Below, one piece after another: positions 1-10,388 of a stretch of DNA of 64,000 nucleotides. How positions within the stretch are numbered: position 1 is the stretch's first letter; every line of letters starts with the position of its first letter. Origin of the DNA: Nipponacmea schrenckii (Eukaryota; Mollusca; Gastropoda; Lottiidae); assembly GCA_030562195.1 (NCBI GenBank), contig CM060200.1, positions 13,020,001 through 13,084,000 of the forward strand. The letters are read 5' to 3'. The notes under the pieces are model-generated. The model saw only the letters and a program-made list of their open reading frames with translations. It made no database searches and was not told the DNA's origin. The translations under genes and the position numbers were made by a program.

Positions 1-1034
1 CAAGCACAAACTAATGATTATTTTGTGCTTGATAAAGATTCCTGTATGTGAATTGAAACGTTGCAAATATTAAAGGAAGGAGTAGTATATCCATAATAGT
101 TTTGTATTTTAATGCTCGATCTACTTCTAAATGTCATTTAAAGATTATATTAGATGTCCATATTGTTTAAAATAATCTATTGTTTCAGGTCACCTGGAAA
201 AAAACAGTTTGGTACACCTAAAGCACATGGCACCAAATCTAGAAGTAGCTCAGTAAAGAGGTCCTAGTCCACTTGGGTATACAATGCTGTATTCATTACC
301 TTTGTTCATTAAGAAGTTTTACAATAGGAAATAGTTTACTGATTAAAGGAAATCAGAAGTTCTGATTATGGATATAGTATAAACTATTGCTGAGTTCACA
401 GTGTACCGGAGGTGAAGAATGGAACAAGAAACCAAAAACATTCCGTCCAAAACAAAAAATTCCTTTGTTTTTGTTGATATTTTATTAACAATGCTGTGAT
501 ATGTACAAAGATGTTTTTTTTTTAAATGATTTCTTATAAAGTTTGCATTTATTTTATGATTAATTTTCCTTTGTGGTATGGGGTATCTTGCTTACCTTAA
601 GAGAAATTCTAACATATCACCAGGGACCTGTTTCACAAAATCTAAAAAAAAGATACAATCAAGATTTTAAGAAATACAGTAACCTGATTGGTCAATCACT
701 AAAATTAAGTTTTTATTAACCAATCTGACCATCAAAACACTAAAATCATCCTAAGTTAAGTTTTCGTGAAACAGGCTCCAGTTAGACAACAAACCAAGTA
801 TTATCAAAAAGAATCAAAATGAAGCATTTTCAAACCAAAATATTAATAACTTTTATACTTTGAAGAGATCTTTTAATATGAACTTTGAAATATTTTAATC
901 ATACATGTATTAAAATATATTGACATTGTTTTATATACTTAAGTAGAATGTATTGAAATAACATAAAAAATAATTATTACAAATAAGGTGTTCATTTCTT
1001 CTATTTTTTCACAAAAATAGAGTCAAAAGTAGAA
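1..1034. other. 3' flank of ZNG1, no gene seen
   Basis: This AT-rich stretch lies beyond the ZNG1 stop codon and its candidate polyadenylation signal. Apart from the small inverted-repeat element at 623-779 I see no open frame with coding character, no splice-flanked segment and no RNA gene. The left end may already belong to the next intergenic region. Confidence 0.5.
623..779. mobile_element. Short inverted-repeat (MITE-like) element
   Basis: The left end reads GGGACCTGTTTCAC (623-636). The right end is its near-perfect reverse complement, GTGAAACAGGCTCC (766-779), with one mismatch over 14 bases. The ~157-bp body has no coding capacity and itself contains inverted segments (GATTGGT near 689, ACCAATC near 719), so the whole unit can fold back. 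This fits a non-autonomous DNA transposon. I could not identify a convincing target-site duplication. Confidence 0.6.
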
Positions 1035-1040
1035 TTTATT
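1035..1040 (-). promoter_or_regulatory. Candidate ZNG1 polyadenylation signal
   Basis: TTTATT on the plus strand reads AATAAA on the minus strand, about 137 bases past the ZNG1 TGA stop. It is the first canonical hexamer I found downstream of the stop. Other TTTATT copies lie further left (for example 548-553), so the assignment is tentative. Confidence 0.4.
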
Positions 1041-1176
1041 GAAGAATTCAAGCACCATAGATTTCATCAAAGAATGTTAAAGAACTGATAAGATCAAAGA
1101 ATAAAAAACAACAATCAATCTCAATCACTGGCACTAAGAATATACAGTCATATCACACATCAGCTTGACATTATTA

Positions 1177-4100
1177 TCAGCTCTTTACTTTACATAGATA
1201 AAGGTGATTTTCTAAAACTGATTTCTCTAAATTTCTCCCTGAAATGTAAATATATTTTATTGGAGGTTATATAAATCAAATGCATGAAGTTTAAAGTCCT
1301 ACTCTTTGAGCTAAAGGCCAAACAAAATAAACTTGAGCTGATTATGAAAATCTGACTATCAGTATACAAACTATAATATAAAATTTATAGTTTAAACTTA
1401 CCTATAAAGACAAATCTATTAATTCTAGGATTATCTCTCCAGGATGTAGTTTGAAAATCATACAATTCATTTACAGCTTGTACAATATAACATATATCTT
1501 CATTTTCTATTGTTAATACACCCTGTAATATAAAACAACCTAGGGATTATATGCCTTACAATATAAAGCCTCGAGTTGATACACCCTGCAATATAAAACC
1601 TAGAGTTTGATACACCCCACAATATAAAACCTAGAGTTGATATGCCTTGCCATATAAAACCTAGAGTTGATACACCCTGAAATATAAAAAACCTAGAGTT
1701 GATGCACCCTGGAATATAAAACCTAGATTTGATACACCCTGCTCTATAAAACCTAAAGTTGATACACACTGCTATACAAAACCTAGAGTTGATACACCCT
1801 GCTATACAAACCTAGAGTTGATGCACCCTGTAATATAAAACCTAGAGTTGATACACCCTGCTCTATAAAACCTAAAGTTGATAACACCCTGCTCTATAAA
1901 ACCTAGAGTTGATACACCCTGCATTATAAAACCTTGAGTTGATACACCCTGCTATATAAAACCTAGAGTTGATACACCCTGCTATACAAATCCTAGAGTT
2001 GATACACCCTGCTATATAAATCCTAGAGTTGATACACCCTGCTATACAAAACCTAGAGTTGATAACACCCTGCTATACAAAACCTAGAGTTGATAACACC
2101 CTGCTATACAAAACCTAGAGTTGACACATTCGCTATATAAAACCTTGAGTTGATACACCCTGCAATATAAAACCTAGAGTTTGATACACCCCACAATATA
2201 AAACCTAGAGTTGATATGCCTTGCCATATAAAACCTAGAGTTGATACACCCTGAAATATAAAAAACCTAGAGTTGATGCACCCTGGAATATAAAACCTAG
2301 ATTTGATACACCCTGCTCTATAAAACCTAAAGTTGATACACACTGCTATACAAAACCTAGAGTTGATACACCCTGCTATACAAACCTAGAGTTCATGCAC
2401 CCTGTAATATAAAACCTAGAGTTGATACACCCTGCTCTATAAAACCTAAAGTTGATAACACCCTGCTCTATAAAACCTAGAGTTGATACACCCTGCATTA
2501 TAAAACCTTGAGTTGATACACCCTGCTATATAAAACCTAGAGTTGATACACCCTGCTATATAAAACCTAGCATCTTCCCTTGCTAACCCAGTTATAAATA
2601 CACTTCATATTACTAATATAGTCTTAAAAAAAGTTTTACTTTATCTTAAATCAAACTTACCTTGAGTCGTAATATTTCAGTTGGTTTATTATCTTTATTT
2701 TGTACATTTTTCTCCCATAAAAGATCTTGTAAGAAATTTTCTAATCTAGTTTTATTTAGTTCACCTTCTAAATCTATAGTAATACTTCTTATAGTCTAGA
2801 AATAACATACTTCTTCTAAATATTTAAAGGCATACATCTTATGATGACCCAAAATATCTTAATTGTCCTCAGAAAGGATCTAAAAAGTAGCTTTTAGAAA
2901 TGACATCGTAAGATTCTGAGAGCTCTAAACAATTGAATTACAACCTTTACATTTTTAAGAATTTTTAAGACCCAAGAACATTTTAATATAACTCACTTTA
3001 TCTATTTCATGTTTACTATCTTCATTAAAACCTCTATCACTAAATAAACTTTTTAAACTGAAATAGAAATAGGTTCATCTCATTTTTAACAATTTAAACA
3101 GTGTAACTAAAACGATATTGTGAAGAAGATTTGTGGACAAATGTTATTTATTTTCTCCACCTAAGGAGCTTTTGAAGACATACAACACCATGCAGGTTGA
3201 AGTCCTGGAAATTTTGCAAGGACAGTGGCAACAACCTCCTCTTTTTCAATAACTGTTGGGGATCTATTACATGTACAAAGGACCTGAATGCTTTTTTACA
3301 TGTTAGTCCCTCTGACATGAATCACTTACAGGCGGAAACTGGGTTAAAAAGAATAAAAAAAAACATTTCCTAGTAAAAATACTAAAAGTGATGAGATTAC
3401 ATACCTATGAGAATCTAAACTTCTATAAGCATTGAGATCTAATATATCTTCTAGATCAGTTCTAAAATTAGAGTACAAAAAAATATAAAGATCTTCATTC
3501 TCACTCTTGCAACTAAATCAGATGCACCTTGATAGTTAGAAAATATAGACCATTGTGTTATTTCAAAATCGATGCTCATTCTTTCAGTGCTATATATCCA
3601 ATGTATCCCCCAACAAGTAATAAATAACATAAATTATTTTACTTACTTTGCTCTGGTAGTTTCTATTATTTTAGAAAAACTGTTACAGGATCTGTAAATA
3701 TTAAATATTCATTTAAAACAAATCATTATATACTTAATAATGACACTTTGGTGCCTTGGGTTTCAGTCCTATAAGATAAGCCTTGGGTTTCAGTCATCTG
3801 AGATAAAAAAACAAGTGGTTGCCTAGCAAGATACGCCCACTTTAAAATATATTTTCTGTTTTAACAAAAACTCTAAGATTATTTAGGTCTAATCCAAGTT
3901 CTCGTCAATATAAATGTTCACAAAAAAGATCATTAAAATCAGATGAAAAATGTATTGTCTATTGCAATCACAAGCCACGTTTTAACTAAGCCAAGTGCAA
4001 TAACTCAAAAACAGTATATCGAAATGTCAATTTCGAACTTGACCAAGATCTCATCAACTTCAATGATCACACCAAATTTCATTCCAATCAGATGAAAACT

Positions 4101-7100
4101 GTTGTCTCTATCGTGTTCACAAGTCTATTTCGACGCAATTTGACTTAGTCAGTCAAGGCCAATAACTCAAAAAACGTTCACCCAAAAATCGTCACATCAA
4201 ACTTGTCCAAAATTTCATCAATATAAATGATAACACCAAATTTCATTCAAATCAAATAAAAATTGTGATCTCTATCGCATTCACAAGCCAATTTTGAGGC
4301 GTTTTGACTAAGTCAAGTGCAATAACTCAAAAACCATTCATCGAAAAATCACCAATTTCTAACTTGTCCAAGATCTCATCAATATAAATGATCACAGCAA
4401 GTTTCATTCAAATCTGATGAAAACTGTAGTCTCTATCGCGTTCACAAGTCAATTTTGACGCGTTTTGACTAAGACAAGTGCAATAACTCAAAAACCATTC
4501 ATGGAAAAATCGCCAATTTCAAACTTGTTCAAGATCTCATCAATATAAATGATCACAGCAAGTTTCATTCAAATCTGATGAAAACTGTAGTCTCTATCAC
4601 GCTCACAAGCCAATTTTGACGCGTTTTGGCTAAGTCAAGTCCAATAACTCAAAAACCGTTCATCGAAAAATCGCCAATTTCAAACTTGTCCGAGATCTCA
4701 TCAATATTACTGATCACAGAAAGTTTCATTTAAATCCGATGAAAACTGTAGTCTCTATCGCGTTCACAAGCCAATTTTGACGCGTTTTGGCTAAGTCAAA
4801 TGCAATAACTCAAAAACCGTTCATCGAAAAGTAGCCAATTTCGAACTTGTCCGAGATTTCATCAATATAAATGATCACAGCAAGTTTTATTTAAATCCTA
4901 CAAAAAACTGTAGCCTCTATTGCGTTCACAAGCAATTGTGGACGGACGGATGGACCAACGGACGGACAGGGGTGACGACAATATACGACCACATTATAAT
5001 GTGGGCGTATAAAAAGACTCTAATATCTTGACCAATGGCTATGAAGGTAGCCTAGTTTCCATTAATATTAAACTGTCTTACCTAAGATTTTTTTTTAATG
5101 CCTGTAATTCATCTTGTGAGACTAAATCTATTTTATTGATGATAATAACATCAGCTAAACCAATCTGTCTAAAATATAGAGATCATGTATAGTAATTATT
5201 CAAATCAGTGATTCACAACACATGTTTTACTAATTTTCATTAGTTTAAACTTTCTGACAAACAATTTAGAGCAAATTTTGAGACCAGGTCCTCTATTAAA
5301 TTCATTATCTATTTTGTTTTTCTCCAGCTGGTAGAAAATTTGATAAAATCTGTTTAAGCAATACAATTTAGTAACCAAATGTGTTGCTCATCCACTACAA
5401 AATCAGAAGCAATAATAGTATGATAGTGTTAAAATGTACGCCTTTCAAGTAAAACAAAACAGGGCCTACCTAGCTGCTTCAATAAGAGATCCATCAGGTT
5501 TTACTTCATCTAAATTCTACAATAAATGAAGACAAAGATATATATTTTTCAGTAAAGGACTGCTACATTTCATAAAACACAATAAGCTAGATTGTAGATA
5601 GGAACTATAATATTGGAGTTCTGCAACATGCACTTTAAATCCATATACAGACCCCGGAGGGATTTGTGGGTACAGTAAACTTTCCCTGCCGAGATTCTTC
5701 CAAGAACTGGCTTGAGTTATATCATCAAATTGTGTTCATGTTTACTGTAAGATTTGAGATGTTTGAAAAAAGTAAGCAACTTTCAGAGAATTCAATAATA
5801 ACACTATTCTACAGTATGAAAAAAACTCAAAATCTTTGTCACAGATAGCAGAATGATACTTTAGATTTAGTTGCCTCACCACTTGTAGGATGTTCGCAGA
5901 CAGTTTACTAAGATTGCAGTTGTTGCTTACCTTTTGACAATATTTAGCATCTACCATTGTTATTATACCATCTAGATATATATCGCTACATAGATCTTCA
6001 TCTAACCAAAACATTGACGCTATTGGACCTAAATAATAAACAATAACATTTTTTTATTTCAATGGTCCACCCATAATTTGATGATTTCAAAAACAAGTAG
6101 CCATTTTGTTTGGTTAAATAAATAGTGATTGAAATACATAATTCAATATGACTGTACATGAAGTTTCAAACAATTTTACAAAGGTTTGAAACAAATAAAT
6201 ACAGTAAGCAAACTAATTGAATACATTTTTACATAATGGCTGATAATGAACTTGTTTTCAAAACGTGTACTTTAACTTTTGCTCAGTTTTGTGTTCAACT
6301 GTTAATATACCAACCTGGATCAGCTAACCCTGTAGTTTCTAATAAAATATAATCAAACTTTCCTTTTTTTACCATTAAATTTTCTATAGCCTGCACACCA
6401 TTATCTCTGTAAAATATATGTTGAAAATTATTGAATTTTGCAAGAATGTGTTTTAAGTGCTTAGAGTAATTCCACTTATTATATTCTCTCTATAGATATG
6501 GTATTTATGTATTTATCAATGTGACAATCTATATTTTTTCCATTGTCCTAAAATAAAATAGTATACATTCTGAATATCAGATAGTAAGTACCAAACACAA
6601 AAAATACAAATTACTTTACAGCACAGCACAAACAACCATTCCTTAATTCTAACCATTCTTCATATAAATCACCATTTTCACCAACAGACATTGATTTCTC
6701 CATAGCATCTCCTGTAGACATATAAGTACATTATATAACCTTGATGGATCAAGGGTTATTTCTAAGTAACTTCATATACCCTTAAAATTATACCCTATGT
6801 TAGTGAGAAAATATCTAATTTTTATTTAACTGGATAAACGTTTACCAGTCCCAGCATAGGAGATGATAAATCCAGGAATTTTCAACCCGTTCTCAAGTCA
6901 TAGATAGAGATTAGCAGAAAAAAGGTACAAAAGAAACAATAAACCACATTCTTTATAGAGTTTCTTAGTGAATGACATGGAGAATTTTTTAGTCTTCTTT
7001 GGTAATCAAAGTAGAGAAGTAGACAAAAATATAGAAATAGAAATAGCCTTTCTGGATAATTCTCTAGGTTTGGGTAGAGAGTCCCCTTTTGGAGCGTTCC

Positions 7101-7889
7101 CAATGTGTGCTATGCTTAGCTAAATGTTGCTGAGTTTCAGCAATGTGTTACCATAGTCCAGGAATCGTCATATGGCAATAAGCATATTGCACTTTGTTAT
7201 ACTTTTGTATAATCTTAAATGTAAATGAATCATTAAATGGCAAAGGAAATCCAGAAGTTAACTATAGAATCAGGGCTTTCTGCTAGGTACACTTCACTCA
7301 ACAACAGTAGAATCTACCTTCTCCAAATTCATTGAGTATCACAGCTATTTTCTTCCCATGTTGTTCTGTTAACACATAATTCAGTAAAGTGGTTTTTCCT
7401 GCACCTAAGAGAAAAATGTGGAATGAATATTTCTAATTATGCAAAGGTTATAGAAATATATAGTTTACACTGATTCATAGCGAATAAAGGATCAGATATG
7501 AGTTTTTATAATCTATAGGTCTAATAGTAAAAAAACCCAAAAACTTTTTGTGAAGGATTAACAAGAGCCTTTACTTGTTCCTTATTTATAATCTATTAAA
7601 ATCATGCACTGTTTTATTTTCATCCTCCTCCCTTCCCGTACTGTCGATTTAAAACTTTGCAGAGAGGTGCTTTATGTCCTGAATATTCAAATTGACGGTT
7701 CCCTCTATTTTTAATTAATTTTTTTAAGTGTTGAACTGACTGAAAAATTCGTAAATCATACTAGTGTCATAGTTAGGAATAGGTTTGTTAACATTACTGA
7801 CCTAGGTAACCTGTTATAACTGTAATTGGTACTTTCCTTTCTTCAGTTAAAACTAAATCAGGTATTTCATCATCTGATTCATTATCCAT
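1177..7889 (-). CDS. ZNG1: ZNG1/CBWD-type zinc metallochaperone GTPase (COBW domain), 13 exons
   Basis: The protein is a GTPase of the CobW/COG0523 family. In vertebrates ZNG1 delivers zinc to methionine aminopeptidase METAP1. Exons in transcript order are 7802-7889, 7318-7404, 6615-6711, 6315-6406, 5931-6028, 5470-5516, 5082-5168, 3647-3691, 3405-3461, 2997-3057, 2661-2795, 1402-1522 and 1177-1238. All introns are GT-AG and all phases join, giving 1077 nt (358 residues plus TGA). Visible motifs are Walker A GYLGAGKTT (27-35), the family CxCC metal motif in NGCLCC (83-88), ILLETTG (111-117) and NKID (181-184). A CobW C-terminal region runs from about 254 to 340 and ends GRNLEK. The start has a good context (AAAATGG). 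The N-terminal IPDLVL replaces the CPELVPI docking motif. Intron 7 is mostly a transposon and intron 11 mostly a minisatellite. Family assignment is near certain; exact UTRs are unknown. Confidence 0.95.
1512..2570. repeat. 30-bp minisatellite, ~35 copies, filling ZNG1 intron 11
   Basis: On the plus strand the unit is CCTAGAGTTGATACACCCTG followed by CTATATAAAA, repeated head to tail with point variants and occasional one-base insertions (GATAACACCC). The array covers about 92% of intron 11 (1523-2660). Its last copy overlaps the 3' splice site and first bases of exon 12. On the minus strand each unit reads TATAGCAG|GGTGTATCAAC. One frame of the array stays open as a repeating decapeptide [11 protein letters not shown] regard this as a by-product of the 30-bp period, not a gene. 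Confidence 0.95.
3831..5010. mobile_element. Helentron/pearl-like non-autonomous element with ~161-bp core repeats
   Basis: Perfect 10-bp inverted termini, ATACGCCCAC (3831-3840) and GTGGGCGTAT (5001-5010), bound the element. The core holds six tandem units of about 161 bp. The landmark AATAAC recurs at 3999, 4161, 4321, 4482, 4643 and 4804. Next come a (GGAC)n-like patch (4938-4970) and a perfect 16-bp palindrome, CCACATTATAATGTGG (4989-5004), at the right end. No open frame is present. Known bivalve pearl and HINE elements share this order of core repeats, tetranucleotide patch and terminal hairpin. Assignment to that group is my inference. The element makes up most of ZNG1 intron 7. Confidence 0.75.
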
Positions 7890-8037
7890 TTTTAACCTCT
7901 CTTTAAAATTCTGAAAATCGAAAAAGTCAACAACAAAAATGTAGGCTTCTATCAGACATTATCGGACTACTGTGAATGGGTTCAGTAATGTACACATAGC
8001 GAACTCTGCCACAGTTATACAACTTTTAGACGAGAAA
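7890..8037. promoter_or_regulatory. Bidirectional promoter between ZNG1 and SDHAF4
   Basis: Only 148 bp separate the start codon of ZNG1 (minus) from that of SDHAF4 (plus), and this span must also hold both 5' UTRs unless an upstream non-coding exon exists. I see no TATA box at a usable distance on either side, as is common for divergent housekeeping pairs. Transcription starts cannot be placed from sequence. Confidence 0.65.
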
Positions 8038-8958
8038 ATGGCAAATGTTCTGCGAAATATTTTCAAATCATTAAGTTTTTCGGGTAAGAAATGATGGAAT
8101 GATTGTATGTGAATTTAATTAAATATTAATTGTCATGGGGACTTACAGTAAGAATTAAAAAATAGAATATTTTACCTTTTAAAAATTGTAAACAAACCGT
8201 CCACACAATGCTACATTCGAATTGTGACAGCATTCGTAATCACATAGATTTCGGAACAAAAACAAAAGCTAGTCCGCAAAGTCTGTTTAATTTCAAGTTA
8301 CGGTATGTTTGGATATTTAACCTTTTAAATTCTAATATTAAGGTCTATTTATGTATCTCATATGATCAGCACGTAACTCAGCACATGGCTCTAAGGTCAA
8401 CACAGCAGTAGCTTGCAACCCATACCAGACTATGTGCTTTTAACTTGGAATTTTATTATTTCAATGTAACAGCCATAGAGGCCTATCTTCGCAAATCACA
8501 CGTTAAATCCGTTAAAAAATAGTTTCAGAATAAAATTATACGTACCAAAAGCACGTTTGCGTTTATCAAGTATAATATGTTTCAAATGTTGCTGAGGCTA
8601 ACTTTCGGCACTGTAGGTCTACTACAATAGTGGTCAAAGGATATGATATTTGCTACATGTTTTAGGACGAGAATTGCCGAAAATAGTTAATTATTCACCA
8701 ATATCAACCACATTAAGATTCCACTCTGAGGATGGACACGATCACCACCACCACGAACATGATAGAAAGAGAAAAACGCCATTGGGTAAACTAGATGATC
8801 TAGAAATGGACAATACAAGACAAGTTGAAGAAACAGAACCACTAGAAAAATTCCCCGATGATAAAAATCCTATAACAGGTGAAATAGGTGGACCACGAGG
8901 ACCTGAACCAACGAGATATGGTGATTGGGAAAGAAAGGGGAGGGTCACTGATTTTTGA
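8038..8958 (+). CDS. SDHAF4: Succinate dehydrogenase assembly factor 4, mitochondrial
   Basis: SDHAF4 binds the flavinylated SDHA subunit in the mitochondrial matrix and promotes its joining with SDHB in complex II. Exon 1 is 8038-8083 and exon 2 is 8666-8958, with a GT-AG intron of 582 nt (GTAAGA donor, TTTTAG acceptor) and a split glycine codon. The product has 112 residues. The N-terminus [14 protein letters not shown] looks like a mitochondrial presequence. A histidine-rich patch, HDHHHHEH (40-47), is absent from human SDHAF4. The C-terminal third carries the family signature EPLEKFPDD, then [19 protein letters not shown] and a final DF. The ATG context GAAAATGG is strong. The gene is divergent from ZNG1 and is followed by an AATAAA signal. 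Identity is near certain. Confidence 0.95.
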
Positions 8959-9075
8959 AAGACCTGAGTTTTGGTAATCATGAAGATGAAGGATATTGAA
9001 AAATCTTAAAGGACCCTGGTATTAAATTTCGTGGCAGAAAGCCTATGTTGTTGGGCGAAAAATATTAACATTGTA

Positions 9076-9081
9076 AATAAA
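9076..9081 (+). promoter_or_regulatory. SDHAF4 polyadenylation signal
   Basis: AATAAA lies 118 nt after the SDHAF4 TGA stop, a usual distance for a compact 3' UTR, and no earlier canonical hexamer occurs after the stop. Confidence 0.65.
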
Positions 9082-9270
9082 TATTTGAATCTAAAAATCC
9101 TTAGCGTTCCGATTTGTTGTGACCAGAGTGTACATACGACACTGGTTGTGACGATATAGGTTAACTGTTGTCTGATTTTTTTGTAATCTAAGTAGATTTG
9201 CCTCCCTTGGAACTACTTCGTACCTCCATATGTTTACAGTGAAGGGGTGTGTGTGTCGAGAGCTATAACT

Positions 9271-9671
9271 GCGTTTCCACTTGAGAATTGTGAAGTAAAG
9301 CTAGCTTTAAAGCCAGCTTTATTACCCAACACGCTGCGTTTCCACTGAGTTTATCTGGTTCCCGAACCACTTTCGTCTCGATCAAAAAAGTGGCACATTA
9401 TTGACAGGTCGCGATGCCCAAAACTACAGATATTGCGCGTGGGCCGTGAAACTAGCACTTCTCTATTGCCGAACGAGAAAAAGCCGACTCTTTTGCGTTT
9501 TCTCTTGTTTAAAAAGCCGGCTTTAAAGCTAGCTTTCATTTGGCCCCCGATGGATTGCCGAACACAAAAAGGGAGGTTTTTTGTTTCCGAACCGTAATGG
9601 TTCGGCAATTTAACAAGTGGAAACACTCAAAAGCTAGCTTTAAGTCGGCTTTTTGGCCAAGTGGAAACACG
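9271..9671. mobile_element. Nested inverted-repeat element (GTTTCCACTTG termini)
   Basis: The outer ends GCGTTTCCACTTG (9271-9283) and CCAAGTGGAAACACG (9657-9671) are inverted copies. A second inner pair starts GCGTTTCCACTG (9336) and ends CAAGTGGAAACAC (9614-9626), with matching internal GAACCA/TGGTTCGG segments. GCTAGCTTTAAA-like motifs occur near 9299, 9522 and 9632 in both orientations. The layout suggests a non-autonomous DNA transposon in which one copy carries duplicated or nested termini. No transposase frame is present and the superfamily cannot be named. A 10-C run follows at 9721-9730. Confidence 0.6.
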
Positions 9672-9730
9672 GTTTATGATTTGCTGTATTCGCTGCAGGA
9701 CCGAAGTTACAAAGAGATTGCCCCCCCCCC

Positions 9731-10182
9731 TTCCTGACAGAATTATGACACAACCGAACAATTTCATAAATAACTTAAGATCATTATACCCAACTGCCGA
9801 CACTCCGGGTATATCTTGCCCTTCCAAACAATTAGGTTTGACTACGGGCCTAATATGCTGCGATACAATTCAATCAAATTCCGACATTCTGTGATTACAA
9901 GAGAGACCATTTCGTATCAGCTTGACATTCTTAAGAAAGGCTATACATGTGGTCCTTTTGCCCCGTTTTCATTTGACCCTCTTCATAAAATTATACATTT
10001 ATGAAACACATTTTAATATTCTTTTTTAAAAATTATTGAAGAACATGAATTCATCAAATCAACAACAGCATTATCCAATCAAATAAAGGTCTTTAAAATT
10101 TCAAAAAAAAAAAACATGCATCGTGTCACATCCACCTCTATTCTCCATACTTCCTTGGGAAAGAAGATGCCATAAACCCATA
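9731..10182. other. Intergenic, no gene seen
   Basis: This is the space between the inverted-repeat element and the 3' end of the convergent ankyrin gene. Short open frames overlap here in several frames without splice signals or recognisable domains. I see nothing functional. Confidence 0.5.
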
Positions 10183-10188
10183 TTTATT
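10183..10188 (-). promoter_or_regulatory. Candidate polyadenylation signal of the ankyrin gene
   Basis: TTTATT on the plus strand is AATAAA on the minus strand, about 200 nt past the stop codon of the ankyrin-repeat gene. It is the nearest canonical hexamer I found. Confidence 0.45.
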
Positions 10189-10388
10189 CGGGATTCGATA
10201 GTTCGATATGATTTAATCTGATCAATTGGTGACTGTAGGTCCTGTATATTCGAAGAAACAATGCATGGTAGCGTAAGTCCAATTGGATTGCTAAGTTGTG
10301 GTACTGGAATTGAATTTTTATAAAACCAAATAAAAATGGTATGATTTCACAAAGATCCGCATTTGTATTTTAAATCATAAAATTATAT

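Noticed and set aside
1500..2343. Two long minus-strand frames with [14 protein letters not shown] repeats
   Set aside because: They lie wholly or mostly in the 30-bp intronic array. The open frame follows from the period, and the real ZNG1 exon 12 uses a different frame.
8208..8411. 67-codon open frame between the SDHAF4 exons
   Set aside because: It lies inside the SDHAF4 intron, has no recognisable domain and no splice support.
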